A DNA stretch of 64,000 nt from Oceaniferula flava (GTDB lineage: Bacteria > Verrucomicrobiota > Verrucomicrobiia > Verrucomicrobiales > Akkermansiaceae), in assembly GCF_016811075.1 (NCBI RefSeq), contig NZ_JAFBGL010000001.1, positions 372,001-436,000 on the forward strand. Reading direction: 5' to 3'. The notes beneath the pieces were generated by a model. It saw nothing but the letters and a program-made list of their open reading frames with translations. It was not told the DNA's origin and did no database searches. Of this stretch, positions 45,871-54,284 are shown piece by piece (position 1 is the first letter of the stretch; each line of letters opens with the position of its first letter). Both the position numbers and the translations under genes were made by a program.

Positions 45871-47043
45871 ATGACTACCCAAACTACCTCATCGTCTGAA
45901 GCCGCCACCCGTGACCGCTACGCCGCCGCTGCCCTTGCTCCCGAAGCCGCTCTTTGCTGCCCGGTTGACTACGACCCCCAATACCTGAAGGCGATCCCTG
46001 CCGAAGTGATCGAAAAAGATTACGGTTGTGGTGATCCTTCCAAGTATCTGCAGCCCGGTGAAACCGTGCTTGATCTCGGATCCGGCACCGGAAAGATCTG
46101 TTTTATTGCTTCCCAGGTCGTGGGCCCCGCAGGAAAAGTCATCGGGGTCGATATGACTGATGACATGCTGGAAGTGGCTCAGCGCAATGCTCCGGTTGTG
46201 GCTGAAGAAATTGGCTACGCGAATGTGGAGTTCCGCAAGGGGCGTATCCAAGACCTTGGCTTGGATCTCGACTTACTCGATGCCGAGTTGAAAAAACAAC
46301 CGATCACCGATGCCAACTCCTATCTGTCATCGGAGTCACTCGCCTCCGATCTCAGGATCAAACATCCCTTGATTGCGAGCGATACGGTCGATGTCGTCGT
46401 TTCTAACTGCGTGCTCAATCTCGTTGAAACTCATTTGAAGACTCAGCTCTTCGAGGAGCTTTTCCGGGTTCTTAAAAAAGGAGGCCGCGCGGTGATATCC
46501 GACATTGTGTCCGATGAAGAAATCCCGACTCATCTTCAGAACGACGCCTATCTCTGGAGTGGTTGCATTAGTGGTGCTTACACCGAAGAGGGGTTCCTCA
46601 AAGCCTTTGCCGATGCCGGTTTCCACGGTATCGAAATCCTTAAACGTGACGAGGCCCCGTGGCAAACCGTCGAGGGGATTGAGTTCCGCTCGGTCACCAT
46701 TCAAGCCTGGAAAGGCAAACAGGGTCCCTGTCTTGAGCGCAATCAGGCGGTCATCTACAAAGGCCCTTTCAGTAAGGTGCTCGATGACGATGGCCATGCG
46801 ATGGAACGCGGCAAACGTTACGCGGTCTGCGATAAAACCTTCCACCTTTATCAAAAGCCTCCCTACCGTGAGTATTTTGAGTTCATCGAACCGCTCGAGT
46901 CCGTTGCTCTCGAAGATGCGGTGGAGTTTCCCTGCGGAGCGACCCGCGAGCGCCATCCGCGCGAGACCAAAGGTGGCGACTACACCGTCACCACCGCAGC
47001 CTCTAACTGCTGTGATCCCGCCGACGGGACAAGCTGCTGTTAA
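45871..47043 (+). CDS. arsM: Arsenite S-adenosylmethionine methyltransferase
   Basis: A 390-residue ArsM that methylates trivalent arsenic using SAM. The SAM loop is VLDLGSGTGKICFIASQVVG. The As(III)-binding Cys set is likely C53 in KDYGCGDP, the Cys in VVVSNCVLNLV and the one in LWSGCISGAYTEEGF, as in known ArsM proteins. Upstream Cys pair C29-C30 (ALCCPVDYD) is also family-like. The C-terminus has extra Cys pairs (SNCCDPADGTSCC) that could bind arsenic or be disordered. Its product would feed the radical SAM enzyme ArsS encoded downstream. Confidence 0.95.
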   Translation: MTTQTTSSSEAATRDRYAAAALAPEAALCCPVDYDPQYLKAIPAEVIEKDYGCGDPSKYLQPGETVLDLGSGTGKICFIASQVVGPAGKVIGVDMTDDMLEVAQRNAPVVAEEIGYANVEFRKGRIQDLGLDLDLLDAELKKQPITDANSYLSSESLASDLRIKHPLIASDTVDVVVSNCVLNLVETHLKTQLFEELFRVLKKGGRAVISDIVSDEEIPTHLQNDAYLWSGCISGAYTEEGFLKAFADAGFHGIEILKRDEAPWQTVEGIEFRSVTIQAWKGKQGPCLERNQAVIYKGPFSKVLDDDGHAMERGKRYAVCDKTFHLYQKPPYREYFEFIEPLESVALEDAVEFPCGATRERHPRETKGGDYTVTTAASNCCDPADGTSCC

Positions 47044-47164
47044 CGGCGACTTCATCGCAGGTCTAAAAAAAAGATCATGCTTGTTGTTAAGATAATTCGT
47101 GGGGCAACGACTACACCACAGAGCACGGAGTTCAGCTCCCAGACTCGCCCTATTTTTATCCACA

Positions 47165-47500
47165 ATGAGCCAGCCAAACATCCTCGATCGTTGCTTGAAG
47201 AACTGCACCAGCAGTTTTCATCAGCAGCATGCGATCTTATGGCCCGCTGTATCACGCACCGCCAATCTCTTGGCGGTGCTCAACGTGAGTCTTTTCTTCC
47301 TTAATGGCTCGGTGAAATCAGGGGGCTATTATTTCCCCTTGCTTTCACTGTCGCTGCTAGCCTTGGCCGTTTTGCTCGTCCTGCTGCCTCTGGGGCAACA
47401 CGACAGGCTCTGGTATTACCTCGTCGTTCTCACGTTATGCGGAATTGCCGCATGGCTGTTAGGATCCAGCATTCTCTACTGGCTTCAGAGTAACGCTTAA
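47165..47500 (+). CDS. Small hypothetical membrane protein
   Basis: A 111-residue protein with three hydrophobic segments (TANLLAVLNVSLFFLNGSVK, YFPLLSLSLLALAVLLVLLP, YYLVVLTLCGIAAWLLGSSI) and a Cys pair near the start (DRCLKNC). The ATG at 47165 is preferred to 47099 because the longer form has a basic run unlike the rest. It lies between arsM and the phosphate transporter gene, which starts 19 bp later. Function unknown; association with arsenic handling is by context only. Confidence 0.6.
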   Translation: MSQPNILDRCLKNCTSSFHQQHAILWPAVSRTANLLAVLNVSLFFLNGSVKSGGYYFPLLSLSLLALAVLLVLLPLGQHDRLWYYLVVLTLCGIAAWLLGSSILYWLQSNA

Positions 47501-47519
47501 GCATCACCTCACACACAAC

Positions 47520-48635
47520 ATGATCATTCCGCTCGCCGTCATTTTAGCCGTTGCCTTTTTAGCCTATGCCAATGGAGCAAACGATAACTTCAAAGGTGTT
47601 GCCAGTCTCTTTGGCAGCGGTGTTTGTAACTTCCGAACCGCGCTCACATGGGCGACCGTCACCACCATGGCCGGAAGCATTGCTGCCTTGTTTCTAGCTT
47701 CGGCATTGTTGAAGAACTTTTCAGGAAAAGGTCTGGTGCCAGAAGCCCTTTCGGTCTCACCGGCGTTTGTGTTGGCGGTTGCCATCGGGGCAGGGGGCAC
47801 GGTCCTACTCGCGACACGTTTTGGTTTCCCCATTTCCACCACCCACGGCCTCACCGGTGCGCTCGTGGGTGCCGGCATGATGGCCGACAGTGCCGGCGTC
47901 AACTACGCGGTGTTAGGGAAGACCTTTTTAATGCCTCTCCTACTCAGCCCGTTTCTCGCCCTCGTGGTGGGTGGACTGATTTACCTGCTCTTCAAAGGGG
48001 GGAGAAAAGCGCTGGGGGTCACGGAGGAGACGTGTGTTTGCGTCGGTGAGGAATGGGTGCCTGTGCATAACAGCAATGGTTCGGCGGTCGCCAAGAGCTC
48101 GGTGACGCTGGCTGTCGACGAGACTGCGGCCTGTGAACGTCGCTATCATGGTCGGGTGTTAGGGCTGGAGGTGAAAACCTTGGTCGATCAACTGCACTTT
48201 CTCAGCGCGGGTGCGGTGAGTTTTGCGCGTGGACTCAATGACACCCCTAAAATTGCCGCCCTGCTCCTTGTCGCTGGCTCACTCAGCATCCCTTGGAGTT
48301 TGGCGATCGTGGGCGTTATTATGGCGCTCGGCGGACTGCTTCAGTCCAAACGCGTGGCCACCACCATGAGTCACAAACTCACCGACATGAACCCGGGCCA
48401 AGGACTTGCCGCCAATGTTTCCACCGCCTTGCTGGTCACGACCGCCAGCTTTCACGGTCTGCCGGTCAGCACCACACACGTCAGCGTGGGCGGATTGCTT
48501 GGCATGGGCACGGTCACCGGCCAGGCCAAGTGGAAAACAGTCATCCCAGTCCTGGCTTCGTGGGTGATCACTCTGCCCGTCGCGATCATTTTCGCAGCTC
48601 TTGCTTATTACCTCTTCAACTTTATCCAGTCATGA
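47520..48635 (+). CDS. Inorganic phosphate transporter, Pit family
   Basis: A 371-residue Pit (PiT/SLC20) permease. The duplicated signature is visible: ANGANDNFKGVASLFGSGVC in the N-terminal half and ARGLNDTPKIAALLLVAGS in the second, with the GFPISTTHGLTGALVGAG and GLPVSTTHVSVGGLLGMG blocks. About ten membrane helices. These permeases carry phosphate and also take up arsenate, its analogue. Placement within an arsenic gene set suggests it imports arsenate or arsenosugar-derived phosphate. Its stop overlaps the arsS start by 4 bp. Confidence 0.92.
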   Translation: MIIPLAVILAVAFLAYANGANDNFKGVASLFGSGVCNFRTALTWATVTTMAGSIAALFLASALLKNFSGKGLVPEALSVSPAFVLAVAIGAGGTVLLATRFGFPISTTHGLTGALVGAGMMADSAGVNYAVLGKTFLMPLLLSPFLALVVGGLIYLLFKGGRKALGVTEETCVCVGEEWVPVHNSNGSAVAKSSVTLAVDETAACERRYHGRVLGLEVKTLVDQLHFLSAGAVSFARGLNDTPKIAALLLVAGSLSIPWSLAIVGVIMALGGLLQSKRVATTMSHKLTDMNPGQGLAANVSTALLVTTASFHGLPVSTTHVSVGGLLGMGTVTGQAKWKTVIPVLASWVITLPVAIIFAALAYYLFNFIQS

Positions 48636-49603
48636 ACCCATTCCAGAAAAAACTAACAGCTGGCGGTGTCCCGCTCTCACGCGGACGTTTCGAAACTTTG
48701 CAAATCAACGTGGGTCGCAAGTGCAACCAAGTTTGCACCCACTGCCACGTCGATGCCGGGCCACACCGCACCGAGATGATGGATGAGGCCACGGCGCATA
48801 AGGTCGGCGCATGGATTCGTGAGCACCGACCTAAAATTGTCGACATCACCGGTGGCGCACCGGAGATCAGTGAGTTTTTCAACTACTTCGTCGAGACCGC
48901 ACGTTCGGTGGGTGCGCATGTGATCGACCGTAATAATCTGACCATCATCGAGACCAAATCCTACGCCTACTTGCCTGAGTATTTGGCGAAGCATCAAGTG
49001 GAGGTGGTCGCTTCACTGCCATGTTACCTCGAGGAAAATGTCGATGAACAACGTGGCAACGGAGTCTTCCAGAAAAGCATTTCAGCCCTGAGAAAACTTA
49101 ACGCAGCCGGCTACGGAACCACCTTGCCCTTGACCCTGGTTTACAATCCGATCGGGGCCAAGCTTCCGCCCGAACAGTCGCAGCTGGAAGCTGATTACAA
49201 AAGGGAACTCGAGGCTCGTTACGGCATTGTGTTCACCCGACTTTTTGCCGTCACCAACTTACCGATCGCACGTTTTGCCGTCGATCTCCGTGAGCACGGT
49301 CAGTGGGATTATTACATGGAGTTGTTAGCCAACAGCTTCAACCCCGCCACCGTCGACGGTTTGATGTGCCGCAGCACCATCAACATTGGTTACGAAGGAG
49401 AAGTCTTCGATTGTGATTTCAACCAGATGCTCAAGATGCAGCAGAGGGCTGATGGTCAACCGCTCTACCTCTGGGACATCACTCCGGAGTCGATGGCGCA
49501 GCAGGCGATTCTCACCGCGAACCATTGTTTTGGCTGCACCGCAGGCCACGGCAGCAGCTGCACCGGATCGCTGGAGCCCAGCGAACAAGTGGCCGCCATT
49601 TAA
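48632..49603 (+). CDS. arsS: Arsenosugar biosynthesis radical SAM protein
   Basis: A 323-residue radical SAM enzyme of the ArsS family (also listed as rSAM_SeCys). The 4Fe-4S site is C31-x3-C35-x2-C38 in RKCNQVCTHCHVDAGPHRTE. Downstream blocks: DITGGAPEISEFFNYFVE, DRNNLTIIETKSYAYLPEYL, ASLPCYLEENVDEQRGNGVF and NPIGAKLPPEQSQLEADYKR. A Cys-rich end HCFGCTAGHGSSCTG marks the family. In cyanobacteria ArsS moves the 5'-deoxyadenosyl group to dimethylarsinite on the way to arsenosugars. Some relatives have selenocysteine in the tail; this one has Cys. The start at 48632 is fixed by the ATGA overlap with the Pit gene. Confidence 0.95.
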   Translation: MNPFQKKLTAGGVPLSRGRFETLQINVGRKCNQVCTHCHVDAGPHRTEMMDEATAHKVGAWIREHRPKIVDITGGAPEISEFFNYFVETARSVGAHVIDRNNLTIIETKSYAYLPEYLAKHQVEVVASLPCYLEENVDEQRGNGVFQKSISALRKLNAAGYGTTLPLTLVYNPIGAKLPPEQSQLEADYKRELEARYGIVFTRLFAVTNLPIARFAVDLREHGQWDYYMELLANSFNPATVDGLMCRSTINIGYEGEVFDCDFNQMLKMQQRADGQPLYLWDITPESMAQQAILTANHCFGCTAGHGSSCTGSLEPSEQVAAI

Positions 49604-49621
49604 TCTCATTCTAAAATCATC

Positions 49622-50059
49622 ATGAAACCAACCATTCTCATCCTCTGCACAGGCAACTCATGCCGCAGCCACATGGCCGAAGGTTACCTACAGCATAAGT
49701 TAGGAAATCTCGTCAACGTGCAAAGCGCTGGCTCGAAACCCTCGAACTACGTGCACCCGATCGCAATCCAAGTCATGCAAGAGCTCGAGATTGATATCAG
49801 CGGCCACCGTAGCAAGCACCTGGATGAATACATGCAGCAGGACATCGATACCGTGATCACCGTCTGCGACAATGCGGAAACGTGCTGCCCAACCTTTCCG
49901 GGTGAACGAAAGCATTACTGCTGGAGTTTTGCCGACCCTGCGGATGCGACTGGCACCGAGGAGGAAATCGTCAATGCCTTCCGTAAAGTCAGAGACGAGA
50001 TCAGAGAGACCTTTGACCGATATGCCGCTGAGTTGAGTTTGCAACTATCAGGAACTTAA
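49622..50059 (+). CDS. arsC: Arsenate reductase, thioredoxin-coupled (LMW-PTP fold)
   Basis: A 145-residue ArsC. The phosphatase-like P-loop is C9-T-G-N-S-C-R (catalytic Cys9, Arg15). The redox pair is in VCDNAETCCPTFPG at Cys82 and Cys88/89, as in the thioredoxin-dependent enzymes of Staphylococcus. WSFADPADATGTEE holds the general-acid Asp region. It reduces arsenate to arsenite, the substrate of ArsM. It lies 18 bp after arsS. Confidence 0.96.
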   Translation: MKPTILILCTGNSCRSHMAEGYLQHKLGNLVNVQSAGSKPSNYVHPIAIQVMQELEIDISGHRSKHLDEYMQQDIDTVITVCDNAETCCPTFPGERKHYCWSFADPADATGTEEEIVNAFRKVRDEIRETFDRYAAELSLQLSGT

Positions 50060-50063
50060 AACG

Positions 50064-51425
50064 ATGAAACCTATCATTATCATCGGCAATGGTATCGCTG
50101 GAGTGACTGCCGCCAGAGAGATCAGAAAACGTCATCTGGAGATTCCCATACTCATCATTTCTGGCGAGACCGACCATCACTTTTCCCGCACGGCCCTGAT
50201 GTATATTTTTATGGGGCACATGCATTATAAGGATACCAAACCTTATGAAGATCACTTCTGGAGGGAAAACAAACTCGAACTCAAACGTGCATGGGTGAAA
50301 AAGATCGAGCACGAAGCGAACAGGATTGTATTGCAAGATGGAGACGCTCTGGAATACAGCGATCTGATCCTCGCCGTCGGCTCCACACCCAATAAATTTG
50401 GCTGGCCAGGGCAAGATCTTCCCGGTGCTCAGGGACTCTACTCCAAACAAGATCTCGACCAACTAGAGGCCCATGCCGAGGGAGCCAGGCATGCGGTCAT
50501 CGTAGGTGGCGGTTTGATCGGTATTGAGATGGCGGAAATGCTCATCACGCGCGGAATCGGTGTCACCTTCCTCGTCAGGGAAAATGTCTTCTGGGGCGCC
50601 GTGCTGCCTGAAGAGGAAGCTAAAATGATCGAGCAGCATATCCATGAGCACCACGTGGATCTGCGCATGCAAGATGAACTGGATAGCATCCATGCTGGCG
50701 ACGATGGAAAAGTCTCTCACATCATCACCAAGAGTGGCGAGAAAATCGATTGCAGCATCGTCGGACTCACCGCTGGTGTCCGCCCCAACATCGACTGGCT
50801 GAAAGAGGGTAGCGAGGTCGAGCTTGATCGAGGTATCTTGGTCAACAACTATTTCAGAACCAATCTCCCGAACGTCTGGAGCATCGGCGACTGTGCCCAG
50901 CTCCGCACGCCTCCCGCTGGACGCAGACCGATCGAAGCCGTCTGGTATGTAGGAAAAATGCAAGGGACCTTCGTGGCGGCCAACATTCTAGGTGATGAGT
51001 TAGAGTATGATCCAGGCATCTGGTGGAACTCGGCGAAGTTTTTCGACATCGAATACCAAACCTACGGAACCGTGATGCCGACACCGCAAGAGGGTGAAAA
51101 AAGCTTCTTTTGGAAGGCTCCCGGCAAGCACATCACCCTGCGTATCAACTACCGTGAAGACAGCCTGGCCGTCACCGGCGTCAATGTTTTCGGTATCCGC
51201 CATCGGCACCAAGTATGGGAACACTGGATCCGTGAAAAAGTGGCGATCACCGAGGTGCTTCGCCAATTAGCCGCGGCGAATTTCGACCCGGAATTTTTCA
51301 CCCAATACGAAGATCAGATCATCGCTCAGTGGAATCAACAAAGCGAAATCCAAGTCAGCAAACAGCTGGAGAAAGGGCTCTTCAGCTCCATGCTCGCCAA
51401 ACTCAACCTTTTCAAATCCCACTAA
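50064..51425 (+). CDS. FAD/NAD(P)-dependent pyridine nucleotide-disulfide oxidoreductase family protein
   Basis: A 453-residue flavoprotein. The FAD dinucleotide-binding loop is IIIIGNGIAGVTAAREI, the NAD(P) loop VIVGGGLIGIEMAEML, and SIGDCAQL the C-terminal flavin contact. It resembles the NirB/rubredoxin-reductase branch, without a CxxC disulfide that I can see. The gene starts 4 bp after arsC. In arsenosugar gene sets a reductase of this kind could supply electrons; which step it serves here is inference. Confidence 0.88.
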   Translation: MKPIIIIGNGIAGVTAAREIRKRHLEIPILIISGETDHHFSRTALMYIFMGHMHYKDTKPYEDHFWRENKLELKRAWVKKIEHEANRIVLQDGDALEYSDLILAVGSTPNKFGWPGQDLPGAQGLYSKQDLDQLEAHAEGARHAVIVGGGLIGIEMAEMLITRGIGVTFLVRENVFWGAVLPEEEAKMIEQHIHEHHVDLRMQDELDSIHAGDDGKVSHIITKSGEKIDCSIVGLTAGVRPNIDWLKEGSEVELDRGILVNNYFRTNLPNVWSIGDCAQLRTPPAGRRPIEAVWYVGKMQGTFVAANILGDELEYDPGIWWNSAKFFDIEYQTYGTVMPTPQEGEKSFFWKAPGKHITLRINYREDSLAVTGVNVFGIRHRHQVWEHWIREKVAITEVLRQLAAANFDPEFFTQYEDQIIAQWNQQSEIQVSKQLEKGLFSSMLAKLNLFKSH

Positions 51426-51429
51426 CACC

Positions 51430-52800
51430 ATGCTCAGAGAAAGTCATTCGATCGTTCCTCCAGATCCACAACTTGATGCCATCGAGCGCAGTGGTCTTGC
51501 CATCCTGGGCATTGGCCTGGTGTTGTTTTTCCTCGCGCTTTTCGAGCAATTCACCGGTCTTGGTAGCTGGGTGTTTTTCACCATGGTGTCCTGTATCATC
51601 GCAGGTGGTGTCATTTATGGAGTGCGTCACCACCTCAAGCGACCAGCAGGAATCCAGAACAACAACATTGTCAAAAACACCTTCACCGGAGTGGGCTCCG
51701 GTGGGTGGTTGCTCGGTGTCGTCATCACCGGGCTTTACACCGCTTACTATTTTTACTCCGGACATCTCAGCGGTATCACCCGTGTCTTCGATCCCTTGAG
51801 CGAACTGCTGCGCAATCGGGCTGCGGATATCTGGTTTGTTTACGGAGCTTGTTACACCATCGCGGTGGTTGTGATGGGGATCAAAGCGATCGCGAAATAC
51901 CGCCACAGCAAATACCAAATCATCCGGACCTGCTCGATCATGTTTTGCCAGTTTGGTTTTGCCTTCATGGTGCCTTCGATCATGGAACGGCTGAATCAGC
52001 CTTACTTTTTACCGAACTACTTCTGGCCGTTAGAATACAAGGCCCTGATGCCGGATAAAGTCGGCGACCTACTCAACAGCGGCAAGGCCATGGCTGGGTT
52101 TGTCTTTGGCTGGGGGATTCTGATGACTCTGATTGCGACTCCTGTGCTCACTTATTACTTCGGCAAGCGTTGGTATTGTTCCTGGGTTTGCGGCTGTGGT
52201 GGACTTGCCAATACCGCTGGCGATAGCTTCAGGCATCTGTCTAACAAATCGCGCAGCGCATGGCAGGTCGAACGCATCATGATCTACAGTGTGCTGGTCT
52301 TCGTCGTTGTCATGACCGCAATGGTTTGGCTCGATGCCTGGTGGGGGACTTTGGGGGGAGCTTCGCTTACCGTTAGAAAAGTCTATGGCTTCCTGATCGG
52401 CGCCGTATTCTCAGGGGTGATTGGTGTGGGGTTCTATCCTCTTCTTGGCTCGCGCGTCTGGTGTCGATTCGGATGCCCGATGGCGGCAGTCCTCGGGATC
52501 ATTCAGAAGTTCAAATCCAGGTTCAGAATTACGACTAACGGAGCTCAGTGCATTTCCTGCGGCAACTGCTCGAAATACTGTGAAATGGGGATTGATGTCC
52601 GTTGGTATGCGCAGCGTGGCCAAGACATCGTGCGCTCAGCCTGCGTGGGTTGTGGCATGTGCTCGACCGTTTGTCCGCGCGGAGTTCTTAACCTGGAAAA
52701 CGGGCCGACGGATCAACGCGAGGAGTATCAATTTGACTTAATCGCCAGCATTAAAGCCAGGCAGCTCGAGGCTCCGAAAGCCTCCCATAGCAATGACTAA
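51430..52800 (+). CDS. Membrane-bound 4Fe-4S ferredoxin-type protein (NapH/CcoG-like)
   Basis: A 456-residue polytopic protein. About six membrane helices contain cysteine motifs WYCSWVCGCGG and WCRFGCPMA, as in NapH/NosR relatives. The C-terminal part has two classical clusters: CISCGNCSKYCEMG and CVGCGMCSTVCPRG. It probably passes electrons between the quinone pool and a cytoplasmic or periplasmic partner. With the FAD oxidoreductase gene 4 bp upstream it makes a likely electron route for the arsenic pathway (inference). Confidence 0.88.
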   Translation: MLRESHSIVPPDPQLDAIERSGLAILGIGLVLFFLALFEQFTGLGSWVFFTMVSCIIAGGVIYGVRHHLKRPAGIQNNNIVKNTFTGVGSGGWLLGVVITGLYTAYYFYSGHLSGITRVFDPLSELLRNRAADIWFVYGACYTIAVVVMGIKAIAKYRHSKYQIIRTCSIMFCQFGFAFMVPSIMERLNQPYFLPNYFWPLEYKALMPDKVGDLLNSGKAMAGFVFGWGILMTLIATPVLTYYFGKRWYCSWVCGCGGLANTAGDSFRHLSNKSRSAWQVERIMIYSVLVFVVVMTAMVWLDAWWGTLGGASLTVRKVYGFLIGAVFSGVIGVGFYPLLGSRVWCRFGCPMAAVLGIIQKFKSRFRITTNGAQCISCGNCSKYCEMGIDVRWYAQRGQDIVRSACVGCGMCSTVCPRGVLNLENGPTDQREEYQFDLIASIKARQLEAPKASHSND

Positions 52801-52831
52801 GCCCGACAAAAACCTCAGCTAAGCATTTTCT

Positions 52832-54283
52832 ATGTTATCCACCTTATTAGTCAGCTTCTACCTCATGTGTAGTGTCGCGCTCGTCGTTTACGGCTTGCAC
52901 CACTACTTCATGATCTTTCTGTTCTGGAAATCCAAGGACCACATCCGCCAGGGGAGTCGTGCCGCTGAGGAGAAGTTTGCCATCAGCGATTCGCGTTGTC
53001 CGGCAGTGCTGACACAGATTCCACTGTATAATGAATCGACCGTGGCTGAGCGGATTATCCGCGCAGTGGCGGCGATCGATTACCCAAAGCATGCCATCCA
53101 AGTGCTCGATGATTCCAATGACGAGACCTGCGAAATTGTCGATTCCGTGGTGGCCGAGTTGCAGTCTCAGGGACTCGACATCACTGTGGTGCGACGCGAA
53201 GACAGGTCGGGCTACAAAGCGGGGGCACTCGCCTATGGCATGCAGCTCAGCGAGGCTCGATACATTGCTATTTTTGATGCTGACTTTGTGCCGCCGGTCG
53301 ATTTTTTAAGGCGCACAATCCCTCACTTTTTTGCGCGGGAAAAATGTGGCGTGGTGCAGGCGCGCTGGAGCCATCTCAATGCCAATGACTCGGCTTTGAC
53401 CAAAGCCCAGAGCGTGGGAGTGGATGGACATTTTGTGGTCGAACAGACCGCCCGCTCTTACAATGATTATTTCCTCAATTTCAATGGCACCGCAGGTGTT
53501 TGGGATCGGGAAGCGATCGATGATGCCGGCGGGTGGAACGCTGACACCCTGACCGAGGATCTGGATTTATCCTATCGTGCTCAGCTCAAGGGATGGAAGT
53601 TTCACTACCTGCCAGATCTCTGTGTTCCCGCCGAGTTGCCGCCACAGTTTCGGGGCTTTAGGAGTCAACAATTCCGCTGGGCGAAAGGTTCGATCCAGAC
53701 CTCGCTCAAGATGCTGCCGAAAGTCTGGTCGGCACCGATCGAGCTGCGTAAGAAGGTCGAGTCGACTTTCCATCTAACGCATTACTCCCTGCACTTTTTC
53801 ATGTGTTTGCAGGCATTGCTCGCGTTACCGATGGCAATTTTCAATCCAATGCCATTTGAGATCTCCTACTTGGTGTGGTTTTTCATCCCGATGGGCTTTG
53901 CCATGCTGGGGCCGAGTCTGTTGTATTTAGTCGCAGAACTATGGATTTCTCCAGACCGCTGGAAACACTATTTCTCACGATTGCCGATGCTGATTCTGAT
54001 TGGTTTTGGTGTCTGTGTGAGCAATTCCAAAGCCTGCATCGAAGGACTGATCGGCGTGGAATCTCCGTTTGTTAGGACTCCCAAGCAGGGGGATAAGAAA
54101 CAGAAAATGCGCTACACGGAAAAGCAGGATCTTATGCCCATGATCGAGCTGTTTGTGGCGGCATTGACACTCACTGCCGCGATCCAATACTTTCACGTGG
54201 GCGTCTATGGGGCTGTTCCCTTTTTCCTCATTTATCCGATCGGCATCGGCATGATGGGAGTCAAAAGTCTAACCGAACGCTAA
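52832..54283 (+). CDS. Membrane glycosyltransferase family 2
   Basis: A 483-residue processive-type GT2. An N-terminal helix pair (STLLVSFYLMCSVALVVYGL) is followed by the GT-A domain with LTQIPLYNESTVAERIIRAV, IQVLDDSNDETCEIVDSVVA, D-A-D (IAIFDADFVPPVDF), the acid-base TEDLDLSYRAQLKG and QQFRWAKGSIQTSLK (QxxRW). The C-terminal half has more helices (about 300-480). It could glycosylate a lipid or an arsenosugar precursor; GT2 enzymes often accompany ArsS. The start at 52832 lies 31 bp after the ferredoxin gene. Confidence 0.92.
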   Translation: MLSTLLVSFYLMCSVALVVYGLHHYFMIFLFWKSKDHIRQGSRAAEEKFAISDSRCPAVLTQIPLYNESTVAERIIRAVAAIDYPKHAIQVLDDSNDETCEIVDSVVAELQSQGLDITVVRREDRSGYKAGALAYGMQLSEARYIAIFDADFVPPVDFLRRTIPHFFAREKCGVVQARWSHLNANDSALTKAQSVGVDGHFVVEQTARSYNDYFLNFNGTAGVWDREAIDDAGGWNADTLTEDLDLSYRAQLKGWKFHYLPDLCVPAELPPQFRGFRSQQFRWAKGSIQTSLKMLPKVWSAPIELRKKVESTFHLTHYSLHFFMCLQALLALPMAIFNPMPFEISYLVWFFIPMGFAMLGPSLLYLVAELWISPDRWKHYFSRLPMLILIGFGVCVSNSKACIEGLIGVESPFVRTPKQGDKKQKMRYTEKQDLMPMIELFVAALTLTAAIQYFHVGVYGAVPFFLIYPIGIGMMGVKSLTER

Positions 54284-54284
54284 T

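Noticed and set aside
48293-48631. Upstream extension of arsS
   Set aside because: The frame continues into the Pit gene, but the ATG at 48632 overlaps the Pit stop as ATGA and gives the family N-terminus.
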